In this document: positions 34,410 to 46,007 of the stretch, piece by piece
Layout: the number at the start of each line of letters is the position of its first letter
Numbering within the stretch: the first letter of the stretch is position 1
Source of the DNA: Patiria miniata
Taxonomy: Eukaryota > Echinodermata > Asteroidea > Valvatida > Asterinidae
Reading direction: 5' to 3'
Length of the DNA: 64,000 bases
Assembly (NCBI RefSeq): GCF_015706575.1
Contig: NW_024037064.1
Location: forward strand, 6,323,427-6,387,426
Program-made: the position numbers and the translations under genes
Notes under the pieces: generated by a model
Databases searched by the model: none
The model's input: only the letters and a program-made list of their open reading frames with translations
Told to the model about the DNA's origin: nothing

Positions 34410-36596
34410 AAATAATGAATGTAACTTGAAAACACAAGCAGTTTACTACAATAAAACTTATTCAGGAAATGTTCAATGACAAATAACACTAGACTTATGT
34501 GTGGGCAAACACAGGGCTGTTTCGGTAAATTTTGTTCGACATATGTGACATACATGTATTTTCAAGACCATCCAGGAAGGATGTATGTATAATAAATATG
34601 TGATGACAGTCTCATAGGGCTTTAAATTATTACATCCCATGTTACGTGATGACATCCTGATGACGTCACATTAATTTTCATCTAAAATTAACTATAACAA
34701 CCTGCTGCTAGAGGGCGCTCTAACATTTCATGACGTCACCGTTAATTTAGAATAAACGTAGCCACAACATACATCATTGAAAGCAATTCACATCTTTAAC
34801 CAATTTCAAATTACAAGTCACTTCCAGTTTTAACCGGAAGGAAGGGTCATGTGATTTTGCACGTAATATCAAAAATGAAGACCCTGGATTATTCTATCAA
34901 TTCCCGCAAAACTCTAGTTTAGGTCTCTCATGGTTGATTTTATATTGATTTTCAAGATTAGATCTACATACATTGATCTATAACGTAACGTCACGTTTAT
35001 GTCATCGTGACGTCACTTAAATTTTCATCTATAACACATCCCTTTCTAAAACGTACATGCCAGGTTTCAACCAAATCGGACCTGCACTTTTGGAGATATA
35101 GGCTTTCAAAATATGAACCTATATTGTGAAGTCACGTGACTGGTGATGTCATAATGACACAGCAGCAGGTGCTGGTCTAAGCGTGTGCCAAAGGCAATCG
35201 GGTTGATTTTAGTGCCCAAAGTGCTGGGCACGATGAAAACGTGTACAAATGCTATGGACAAAAGTCTGAAAAAGAAAAAAACAAGAACAAAAAAATAACT
35301 TTAAAGAAAACTAGACTTATGTTTGTGGACAAAAACACAGGGCTGTTTTGGAATTTTGTTGTGGCAAGTGACCATGTAAAGTTTCAAGTATAAGTTCCAT
35401 CCAGGAACTAGTGAATATAATATGTGATTACATTCCCATAGGGCTTTGATTTTTGACATCACATGTGACGTCATAATGTCATGATGACGTCACATTAATT
35501 TTCATCTATAACTATATTTTTGTTTGTAAATAACAACTAAGCCATAGCATTCATCATTGAAAGCAAGTTCACATCTTTCACCAATTTTAAATTTCAAGGC
35601 ACTTCCGGTTCAACTGGAAGGAAGGGTTACGTGATTTTGCACATAATATAAAAAAAAAGGCTGTTTCGGCCAGTTGCCGAAACAGCTAACAAAGGCTGTT
35701 TTTTATTGGCCATTGGCCGAAACAGCCAATAAAAACCATGATGGCACCAGTGTAGCTTAAGTAAGCTCTAGCGGCATGTTTCAATAAGTTATATTTTTTT
35801 TCTTGGTATTTAAAGATCATTTGTCAACAATTTTTTCAAATTGCTCATAAATATTCTTTGGACAATAAAAATACTTTCTCAAATTTCATAATGCTGACCT
35901 CATCAGACTAGAAGTCAATGTCGGGAAACTTTGGAAAAGATGCATTTTGCCAGAAGTAACTTGACAAGTAAATAATAGTTTTTGAAAACTATCAATCCCT
36001 AATAAAAGGATGAATTTTTGTTCAAATTCTTAAACGCTTGGACTAAAAATGCTTAAGTTCATTTCTTCCTTTTTTTTCTCTAAAACATACAACTGACGAA
36101 TATACTGTACCAATGTTTCATGCCCAACCACCCATTTTTTATAGACAAACGCAAACCTCAAGTAAATTCTGACATACGGCAGGCATTAGTGTACTTTTTA
36201 AGAACTGAGTTATTAATTCAAAGTTTTAAACTTTTGATAACTAAAAATTGCTCTATATTTTGTTCAATGCTTCATTTGAAAATCTAATAACTTTTTCAGC
36301 TAAAAAATAAACATGAAATTAGCACTGAAATTAGCACAGAGGGTACATGAACATCGAGGTACAGGTACAGGTACATGTTCATGTATTTGCAATCAGAGTC
36401 TCCAAGACGTTTCAGTTATTCACAACATGTATGGTGGTTGGAGACCACACAATGTTGATGTACTATTTGTACATTACCGGGCTTTGAGGCAGGCCATGTA
36501 TTCATTAGGTATTTTGTATTTCATGGGGACTGAGAATAGTGACAGTGCATTTACATACTGTGCATATGTTACATTTGAGTTCTTATTTACCCACAG
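34410..36596 (+). other. Intron of TRIM copy B, repeat-rich part
   Basis: 34490-34860 and 35310-35640 are diverged copies (ACTAGACTTATGT, CACAGGGCTGTTT, GATGACGTCACATTAATTTTC). Inverted GGCTGTTTCGGC/GCCGAAACAGCC and TATTGGCCATTGGCCGAAAC lie at 35660-35735. This looks like a composite transposon with several TGACGTCA motifs. It ends in acceptor TTACCCACAG. Confidence 0.5.
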
Positions 36597-37228
36597 GTCC
36601 ACAGGCAGTTGCAGCCATCCACAATCCTGAGCAACGCTTGTTTGTGTTGGAAGATGGAAGCAAGTATGTCAAGGCACTCAACATGAAGGACAACACTCTT
36701 GACTTCAAATTCCCAACGGTAGCACCGAGTGAGGTTGAGGAGACACAAGTGAACCTAAAGAGCACAACAGTCAGGACAAATGGTATTATTTTAGTAGGAG
36801 ACATAGAAAGAATGGTGTGGACTGAACACAGACCCACTGATGGTGAGATCCTACACACCATACCAGTGCAGACTCCACCTCAATACCTGGCTGTTGATGA
36901 CGACACTGATAGAGTTGTGGTCTGTGGATTCCATACAAAGAAAGTGGATATTGCTGACTGTAAAGGTTCTATACACACCACCATCAAACCAACTATCAAT
37001 GGTGAGCCAGTGTGGTGTGGTGGTGTATGCTGTGACAGCTCAGGCATCTACCTTGCAGTGGACCAAGGTGTGGCTGGCACTGGTCATATTCACCACTATG
37101 ACCAAGATGGCAGGTTTCTTGATTGCCTGGCTCAGGGTCTGTGTTTCCCACGTGGAATCACATTCACATCCAATGGCCAGCTGGTAGTGGCTGACCTCCA
37201 CTCAATCAAGATATATCACAAGGTGTGA
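36597..37228 (+). CDS. TRIM copy B, exon 2 (NHL propeller), still open
   Basis: 632 bases, the same length as in copy A, with acceptor CCCACAG, phase 1 entry and TGA at 37226-37228. It encodes 210 residues with all blades (FVLEDGSKYVKALNM, YLAVDDDTDRVVVCGF, GVCCDSSGIYLAV, ITFTSNGQLVVADLHSIKIY). No stop or frameshift although its own exon 1 is destroyed. Either the loss of exon 1 is recent, or this exon is spliced to a first exon of another copy (phases allow A to B), or gene conversion keeps it clean. Confidence 0.75.
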
Positions 37229-37408
37229 TGTCATCCAACATGACATTGACTAGCAATCATCATCATCCCAAAAGCAAATGTTGAGGATGAAATTGTCCAG
37301 TCATTACAGCACCAATCAACATTCATGTCCCACTCATATCACATCTCTCCTCAAAAATCCAAACTGCCAGATCCCTCTGATGTGAACCGTGTTACCATAC
37401 AAATTCTT

Positions 37409-37414
37409 AATAAA
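37409..37414 (+). terminator. Polyadenylation signal of copy B
   Basis: AATAAA at the paralogous place of 24822. Confidence 0.5.
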
Positions 37415-39407
37415 CAGTGCATCAATTACATTATGTTACTATACAAAGTCTTATATAAACAGTGTATTGACTACAGTTACATTTGATTTGATTGGGGGAC
37501 AATTTGTTTTAATCTTACATGTACATATGTGTGATGACTGGAATCTATTATCTTTGTCTAAATGGTAAATTTGAAAGGAGAGGGGAGTTCAGTGGGTGTT
37601 GAGGTGTTTGAATGTAATGACCCCGCCTCCTCAACCCAACACCCCTCCCTCACCCAGTACATGGATTGCCATAAATCTATCCAATACTTACCAATACTTA
37701 ATCTAAACATTACATTTTCTGATAATATAAATTACAGCCTGTACAATATTAATTATTCTGCATTTCTGTTAACTTCACTTTTTAAAGCCACGTAGGATCA
37801 TTTGCAGTTACCCAGATAAGTACCTACTGTTTTAATGACAGAAACCTCAAAGTGAAGATAGGACTGGTAACAAATACCCTGTGAAATAATTCCACCTGAA
37901 ATGGTATTGTCAGAAAACAAACATTGAAGGTGATTTCAAAATGGGGTGCCTACAGAATCCAGTTACGAGATCCAAAGACTTGTGCATTTTATATGTTTTC
38001 TCTGTTTTCTCCAAAATGTATAATAGCCACTCAGCTAAGACTTGAACAGAATGCTTGTTATGCACCCTACTTAAAATATTGAGCACTTTTGTTGCTTTGG
38101 GAAAAGAAACCTGCAAAAATTAAAGATTACTTAAAAAAATAGTCCTTTTTTGATATTCACTCAGTTTCTTGTCTCATGTTGAACTCGAATACAGAAAATA
38201 CAGGCAAACTCTTGAAACACTGAAAACACAGACTATCAAAAACAGAATGTGACATTGGTGGCATTGCTACAGCTCTTTGGGTATGGACTCCTTGCACAAG
38301 TACCCCCTCAACGGTTACAAAGAGAGAGTTGGGAGACCACTTGAATGCATTGCCAACAGCGCCTGGCACTCATGTGAAGATGTTACAGGTTGGATAGGAT
38401 TCAGAATAAAATAAGTCATGCGTACTTTGCGCAGTCCGCACATGAACCAGTACGAGCATGTCCCTCCCACTGGGGCTCTCAAAAGTGCTGCAAAGATCTT
38501 GAGAAAATGAGGCATCAGATCAAATCATATGCAATGATCACTGTCAGGCAAAGTCACTTACATGTACTGGCTAACAGTCAGGCATTGACTGGCTTGTTCA
38601 TCAGGCTATAGTTCCAAACCACTCAGTTGGGTTTCACATTCAGTTGGCTTGTAGGACTGCACGGGCTGGCCAACTGACTGGCAGACTGACAGACAGGTAG
38701 TCATCAATGGTCAGAAGAGATGAAAGTCTGATGTTGCTCAACTGACATCTATTCAATTCTGAAAAACAAAAATCAACCCAACAAAATTATCATTGGCAGT
38801 TTGGAAGTTTATCCTGAACAGGTTGGAAATGATGATTTGGCTGGTACTTTGGCACATTGCTGGCTGTGACTTAGCCTGTACATGTACATGTAAGCCATGG
38901 ACCATTTGCACAGTTCTGACTATTTCTCTGTAATATGGCTGGAGTTACATACAACCTTCTTGACAGAAATCAACATGAATGGGCATTTTGAGATGGAATA
39001 GAAATTATCTGATTTTCAGCCTCACTTCTGCTAAGAACTGCTTGTTCATCTGACCTCAAATTTCCAAACAATTAAAATATAAAAATTCTGGGTTGTCTGG
39101 CCTGTAAAATCTAAATCACACTGAATTTACATCCAAGATAAAATTATTTTATGCTAAATTGTCTCTGCTTGGAAGTAACATTGTTAAAGAATTTAGTTGG
39201 GTTTGTTGACCTACCGAAGTACAGACAGCAAAACAATTATGACACAGGATCGTAATGAGAATGAAAGACTAGGCTTATCCAGTCAAGGGACAAAATGGGA
39301 TGAGTGAAGGAACAGAAAGCATTATAATTTACAACCTATTGAAAATATTGCCAATTGATGACTATTGCCAAAATCTGACCTCAACTTCTGTTTAATCGAT
39401 GGTACAT
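37415..39407. other. Spacer after copy B
   Basis: 37430-37690 matches downstream A and C. 37690-38110 matches 53700-54080. 38110-39400 has no recognised content. Confidence 0.45.
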
Positions 39408-40352
39408 TTAACTATTGAGTCAATTCTAACACAGGAGTCTGTGACTCCAGTATTTGGTGCCCTGAACGTGAACTAGGGATACCTATGGATACCGTTGAAT
39501 TGGCACTCCACAGAACCAAATTGTTTGCTCAGTCAGGCGGAAATCACTAGAGCAGGAAACAAACTCTCTTTTTTCAACCTAACTTTTCACTCTCAAGGAG
39601 TGATTAAAATCAAAGGTGTTATGTGCAAAGTTTGTTCCTCAGAATTTATTCTTTCATGTGATACCAAAATCAAAACTGTATGCGCAAAAACAAGAAAGTT
39701 TTAATCTCTGTTTTTATCTGGGGCCTTTTTATCAAACTGCAAGCCATTTCACCGCACGAGCAAAGGCACTCCATACCTCAAATTGAACTCTGAAGCAGGT
39801 CACTCAAGTTTTGTAAAGGGACCAATTTGAATACACCACAATGGATTGAAAAACTCTTTTTCAGTTGGTTGATGAGGTATGCATGGGTGCGGCAAACATA
39901 CCAGCAATGCCAGCTTGGTGTAAAGCAGTGAATATCTGTGTTGAGGGTGTTTAGTGTGTTATTTCCTCGTCCACTACATAGTCGCCTATGGTAAGGAAGG
40001 GTGAAATCAGAGTGAACAACTTGACTTGGAGGAATTTGTTGGAATTTTAAAGGAAATATCTGCAGTTGTGAGGTGAGGTGAGCTGATTATATTAACTGAT
40101 ATTTATTGAATGAGTAGCCTCAAGACCAGAGGAATTGCAGTTTGCTTTAGACTGCTGACTGTGCAGTAGTTGTTTCTACAAAGTAATTTGATTCATGGGG
40201 AAACTTACTGATCTCAAATATTTGAGTTCCAATCCATATGTGCAAAAATCAAGTTGAAAGGCAAGTATGATCTGTTCGTTCAAAAATTAAATACCATCCA
40301 TTTTTCAAAGTTTTTTACACTATTATATAATCAATTTTCGTTTAAAAATTAA

Positions 40353-40445
40353 ATCAGCCCCCATCTTGAGTGTGACATCTGCCTGGACAGATACACTCAG
40401 CCAATGGTGCTGGATAACCAGCACAGTATGCCTGGAGAAATTACT
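40353..40445 (+). pseudogene. TRIM RING relic, unit 1
   Basis: CCCCATCTTGAGTGTGACAT and onward encodes PHLECDICLDRYTQPMVLDN, matching residues 10-29 of the TRIM RING, then QHSMPGEI after an internal deletion of the GCTTCTGCCAGAAAT tract. Upstream, 40020-40160 resembles the TRIM 5' region. It is a fourth TRIM copy reduced to the start of its RING. Confidence 0.75.
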
Positions 40446-40589
40446 AAAAATATATGCATTAGTAAACAATTGTAGTTTCAATGCACTGTTTGAGTGTTTC
40501 AACATTATGTTGGTCCCCTCCTCTAAAACTCTGCACTTTCACACTCCCACAAAGGTTTGTCTAGATTGAGGACTTCCCGTTGTCTTTCT

Positions 40590-41323
40590 ACGAAAGCCCA
40601 TTAGCGCCACTGCAAGTATATATGTTGCGGATTATTTAATTTGTTATTACGGATTATTAATTTGTTATTACGGATTACTAATTCGTTATAACAGATTATT
40701 AATTTGTTATTACGGATTACTAATTCGTAATAACGGATTGTTAATTCGTTATTACGGATTATTAATTCGTTATTACGGATTACTAATTCGTTATAATGGA
40801 TTATTTAATTCGTATTTACGGATTATTAATTCGTTATTACGGATTATTAATTTGTTATTACGGATTACTAATTCGTTATTACGGATAATTTAATTCGTTA
40901 TTACGGATTATTTAATTCGTTATTACGGATTATAAATTCGTTATTACGAATTATTAATTCGTTATTACGGATTACTAATTCGTAATAACGGATTATTTAA
41001 TAATAATCGTAATAACGAAATAATAATCCGTAATAACGAATTAGTAATCCGTTATAACGAATTAGTTATCCGTAGAAACGAATTAAATAATCCGTAATAA
41101 CGAAATAATAATCCGTAATAACGAATTAGTAATCCGTTATAACGAATTAGTTATCCGTAGAAACGAATTAAATAATCCGTAATAACGAATTAATAATCCG
41201 TAATAACGAATAAATAATCCGTAATAACGAATTAATAATCCGTAATAACGAATTAATAATCCGTAATAACGAATTACATAATCTGTAACATATATACTTG
41301 CAGTGGCGCTAATGGGCTTTCGT
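40590..41323. mobile_element. 734 bp foldback element, unit 1
   Basis: Outer arms of 37 bp are perfectly inverted (ACGAAAGCCCATTAGCGCCA...). Between them the left half is iterated ATTCGTTATTACGGATTA and the right half its reverse complement, so nearly the whole element can fold on itself. It is flanked by TCTTTCT on both sides. 17240-17420 keeps the uninterrupted site. No coding capacity. Confidence 0.85.
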
Positions 41324-41372
41324 ATCTTTCTGATGGCTTTTGTTTGGGTAACTTTTGGCAACTTCTCTCATT

Positions 41373-42168
41373 GAGTGGTCGGGCACAATCCGACCAGTCT
41401 CTGTTTTTGTTCTGATAAATCTTTCTTTTTTATTCCGGACAATACTTCTCCGCGGCTTTTCTCCTAAACGGTTCATGATATGAACTTATAACTTTCAATA
41501 TATATCGACCCTCATCCCAAGTGGTGCATATTACTCTGACGTCATGATGACGTCATCGGGTGTCAAATTACAAGGGATTTCAGCTGCAAAAGTGATCAAT
41601 TACTTTCACCTATTACTCTTGAACAAAATAATCGATGAGGTTTGTATTCCATAATCGGATAGACCATGAATTGATCAGCATTTTTTTGTCGTAAACTCGC
41701 TTGACCTTTACTTCTGGTTCTACCGGAAGGTCAAAGTTATGTGAATTTAAAATGAAAACTTTAGTCTGAAATCAAAACAAAGCAGAATTTCTTCCAAACG
41801 GTTTACGGTATGACCCAGAAACCTATTGTGAACTTGTACCATGCTACGAAGATGTTTTAAATTTTGTTACGTCACCATGACGTCATCAGGGATCAAATTA
41901 CAAGCGATTTCAGGGCAAATTTTGACAAAATAGTTTGCGCTATATCTTTTGAACTAAATAGAGTATCGTGTTCGTTTTTTCGTGAGGTTGTAGACTATGC
42001 CGTGAGAAACATTTCTTGTTCCCAAACACAAAACCGCCTGACCTTCACTTCCGGTATTACCGGAAGTGCAATGAAAACTGAATGTAATTCAAAAGCGGAA
42101 GCATTTTACAACACACATATACATGTAAATTATGAAATTGTTTAGTGAGGAATGCCAGACAAAAAAAA
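41373..42168. mobile_element. TIR transposon rich in TGACGTCA, truncated copy
   Basis: Starts with GAGTGGTCGGGCA as at 44139 and is cut at the duplication junction, 42168. Confidence 0.7.
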
Positions 42169-43118
42169 CTCAATTAACTATTGAGTCAATTCTAACACAG
42201 GAGTCTGTGACTCCAGTATTTGGTGCCCTGAACGTGAACTAGGGATACCTATAGATACCGTTGAATTGGCACTCCACAGAACCAAATTGTTTGCTCAGTC
42301 AGGCGGAAATCACTAGAGCAGGAAACAAACTCTCTTTTTTCAACCTAACTTTTCACTCTCAAGGAGTGATTAAAATCAAAGGTGTTATGTGCAAAGTTTG
42401 TTCCTCAGAATTTATTCTTTCATGTGATACCAAAATCAAAACTGTATGCGCAAAAACAAGAAAGTTTTAATCTCTGTTTTTATCTGGGGCCTTTTTATCA
42501 AACTGCAAGCCATTTCACCGCACGAGCAAAGGCACTCCATACCTCAAATTGAACTCTGAAGCAGGTCACTCAAGTTTTGTAAAGGGACCAATTTGAATAC
42601 ACCACAATGGATTGAAAAACTCTTTTTCAGTTGGTTGATGAGGTATGCATGGGTGCGGCAAACATACCAGCAATGCCAGCTTGGTGTAAAGCAGTGAATA
42701 TCTGTGTTGAGGGTGTTTAGTGTGTTATTTCCTCGTCCACTACATAGTCGCCTATGGTAAGGAAGGGTGAAATCAGAGTGAACAACTTGACTTGGAGGAA
42801 TTTGTTGGAATTTTAAAGGAAATATCTGCAGTTGTGAGGTGAGGTGAGCTGATTATATTAACTGATATTTATTGAATGAGTAGCCTCAAGACCAGAGGAA
42901 TTGCAGTTTGCTTTAGACTGCTGACTGTGCAGTAGTTGTTTCTACAAAGTAATTTGATTCATGGGGAAACTTACTGATCTCAAATATTTGAGTTCCAATC
43001 CATATGTGCAAAAATCAAGTTGAAAGGCAAGTATGATCTGTTCGTTCAAAAATTAAATACCATCCATTTTTCAAAGTTTTTTACACTATTATATAATCAA
43101 TTTTCGTTTAAAAATTAA

Positions 43119-43211
43119 ATCAGCCCCCATCTTGAGTGTGACATCTGCCTGGACAGATACACTCAGCCAATGGTGCTGGATAACCAGCACAGTATGCCTG
43201 GAGAAATTACT
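43119..43211 (+). pseudogene. TRIM RING relic, unit 2
   Basis: Copy of the relic at 40353 at offset 2766. Confidence 0.75.
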
Positions 43212-43355
43212 AAAAATATATGCATTAGTAAACAATTGTAGTTTCAATGCACTGTTTGAGTGTTTCAACATTATGTTGGTCCCCTCCTCTAAAACTCTGC
43301 ACTTTCACACTCCCACAAAGGTTTGTCTAGATTGAGGACTTCCCGTTGTCTTTCT

Positions 43356-44089
43356 ACGAAAGCCCATTAGCGCCACTGCAAGTATATATGTTGCGGATTA
43401 TTTAATTTGTTATTACGGATTATTAATTTGTTATTACGGATTACTAATTCGTTATAACAGATTATTAATTTGTTATTACGGATTACTAATTCGTAATAAC
43501 GGATTGTTAATTCGTTATTACGGATTATTAATTCGTTATTACGGATTACTAATTCGTTATAATGGATTATTTAATTCGTTATTACGGATTATTAATTCGT
43601 TATTACGGATTATTAATTTGTTATTACGGATTACTAATTCGTTATTACGGATAATTTAATTCGTTATTACGGATTATTTAATTCGTTATTACAGATTATA
43701 AATTCGTTATTACGAATTATTAATTCGTTATTACGGATTACTAATTCGTAATAATGGATTATTTAATAATAATCGTAATAACGAAATAATAATCCGTAAT
43801 AACGAATTAGTAATCCGTTATAACGAATTAGTTATCCGTAGAAACGAATTAAATAATCCGTAATAACGAAATAATAATCCGTAATAACGAATTAGTAATC
43901 CGTTATAACGAATTAGTTATCCGTAGAAACGAATTAAATAATCCGTAATAACGAATTAATAATCCGTAATAACGAATAAATAATCCGTAATAACGAATTA
44001 ATAATCCGTAATAACGAATTAATAATCCGTAATAACGAATTACATAATCTGTAACATATATACTTGCAGTGGCGCTAATGGGCTTTCGT
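43356..44089. mobile_element. 734 bp foldback element, unit 2
   Basis: Copy of 40590-41323 with a few substitutions inside the repeats. Confidence 0.85.
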
Positions 44090-44138
44090 ATCTTTCTGAT
44101 GGCTTTTGTTTGGGTAACTTTTGGCAACTTCTCTCATT

Positions 44139-45538
44139 GAGTGGTCGGGCACAATCCGACCAGTCTCTGTTTTTGTTCTGATAAATCTTTCTTTTTTATT
44201 CCGGACAATACTTCTCCGCGGCTTTTCTCCTAAACGGTTCATGATATGAACTTATAACTTTCAATATATATCGACCCTCATCCCAAGTGGTGCATATTAC
44301 TCTGACGTCATGATGACGTCATCGGGTGTCAAATTACAAGGGATTTCAGCTGCAAAAGTGATCAATTACTTTCACCTATTACTCTTGAACAAAATAATCG
44401 ATGAGGTTTGTATTCCATAATCGGATAGACCATGAATTGATCAGCATTTTTTTGTCGTAAACTCGCTTGACCTTTACTTCTGGTTCTACCGGAAGGTCAA
44501 AGTTATGTGAATTTAAAATGAAAACTTTAGTCTGAAATCAAAACAAAGCAGAATTTCTTCCAAACGGTTTACGGTATGACCCAGAAACCTAATGTGAACT
44601 TGTACCATGCTACGAAGATGTTTTAAATTTTGTTACGTCACCATGACGTCATCAGGGATCAAATTACAAGCGATTTCAGGGCAAATTTTGACAAAATAGT
44701 TTGCGCTATATCTTTTGAACTAAATAGAGTATCGTGTTCGTTTTTTCGTGAGGTTGTAGACTATGCCGTGAGAAACATTTCTTGTTCCCAAACACAAAAC
44801 CGCCTGACCTTCACTTCCGGTATTACCGGAAGTGCAATGAAAACTGAATGTAATTCAAAAGCGGAAGCATTTTACAACACACATATACATGTAAATTATG
44901 AAATTGTTTAGTGAGGAATGCCAGACAAAAAAAAATGTGATGACGTCATCTTTTGAAAGGGCGCCCCCTAGCGACACATAATACAGTGTTTGCTCTTTCT
45001 AATTTAAAAACCATCCGTTCAAATCTTACCAAATCGCGCCTTGATATTCTTTGATTAACCAAAAATAACTTGGCAAGGTTTCAAATTCATGACGTCATCA
45101 GAACGAAAGTTACTTCTGTGAGAATTTGAAAACGACCATAAGTTCTAAAATCCGATTCATGTTGTATATCTTCGTAGCCCAAGTTACGATATCCTTTACA
45201 ATGTTCAGTTTTTGCTGCCAAATACTGTGACGTCATCAAACCGGAAGTTAGTTGTTATGAATAAATACACGTATATTTTCCATACTTTCATACGTCATCA
45301 AACTTCACAATGAACATTTATCCACTCCGAACTAAATCAGTATTCACTTCCTGTTTTTGAATAATGACGTCATCAAGCCAGAAATAACTTGTGTACATTG
45401 AATGTTTACTGAATTTTACCACAAAATAATTGATTGTACCTGACAGGATTTAATTTCGTGATCCTTTGTTCTTACATAAACATATTCATAACTTAACACG
45501 GCAGTGTTTATTGAAAAAAAATGTCTGCCCGACCACTC
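44139..45538. mobile_element. TIR transposon with seven CRE palindromes, complete copy
   Basis: Terminal inverted repeat GAGTGGTCGGGCA at 44139-44151 and its complement at 45526-45538. TGACGTCA occurs seven times (two near 44304, then about 44643, 44941, 45090, 45230 and 45365), mostly as TGACGTCATC. No transposase. No clear target duplication was found. Its right end directly adjoins the remnant of the non-coding first exon of TRIM copy C, where the TATA block should be. Confidence 0.7.
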
Positions 45539-45539
45539 C

Positions 45540-45606
45540 AGTGCATTTGTAACAACAAACGCGAACCACTTTGTCTTCAATTGATTTGGTTGAAATTAAA
45601 AAAAAG
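45540..45606 (+). promoter_or_regulatory. Remnant of non-coding first exon before TRIM copy C
   Basis: CACTTTGTCTTCAATTGATT onward resembles the end of P1/P2, with a donor-like AAG|GTAAAA at 45606/45607. There is no TATA block upstream; the transposon is there instead. Confidence 0.45.
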
Positions 45607-46002
45607 GTAAAAAAGAGTGTCAGTTATTTTGAATGAGGTTAAATGCTAGCTTACCGGTACAAGTGTAGGAATCACAATTTGCCTTAAACAATGTTCCAAC
45701 AAAACCTATATTTAATAACAAAACTTGCATGTATATTTAGTAATGACCAGATCAGGGCACAAGCTACCGTACACGTACCAGAGCTCTTCAAAACATCAGA
45801 GCTCTTCAAAATTTGACAGGAATTTAAAAAAAAATGATGTCTTGTTCAGAAGTGGATACATGTAAATACAAAATAACAGATGAAAATAAAATTTTGGGGT
45901 TTTTTTGCCCGGATGAACTCACACAGACAGTACAGTATTAAAGAAGTTACATCTCTGTATTATAACCATTTCAATTTCTTTTTAAATACTCTTTGTATAC
46001 AG
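45607..46002 (+). other. Putative 5' UTR intron of TRIM copy C
   Basis: Ends in acceptor TTTGTATACAG, five bases before the ATG at 46008. Matches the upstream sequence of copy B. Confidence 0.45.
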
Positions 46003-46007
46003 ATAAA

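Larger units (their letters stand above)
39408..42168. repeat. Tandem segmental duplication, unit 1 (2766 bp period)
   Basis: Nearly identical to 42174-44934 at a constant offset of 2766. I noticed about six base differences and no indel, so the event is very recent or an assembly artefact. The unit contains a RING relic, a foldback element and the left part of a TIR transposon, cut at CCAGACAAAAAAAA. Confidence 0.92.
42174..44934. repeat. Tandem segmental duplication, unit 2
   Basis: Second unit of the 2766 bp duplication, see 39408. After 44934 the sequence continues into the rest of the TIR transposon, so this unit keeps the original right flank. Confidence 0.92.

Noticed and set aside
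36313..36630. 105-codon ORF reaching into TRIM copy B exon 2
   Set aside because: It is intron sequence in a frame different from the NHL frame.
41137..41361. ORF with repeated IRYYGLL motif
   Set aside because: It is the translation of the foldback's iterated 20 bp unit, not a protein repeat.
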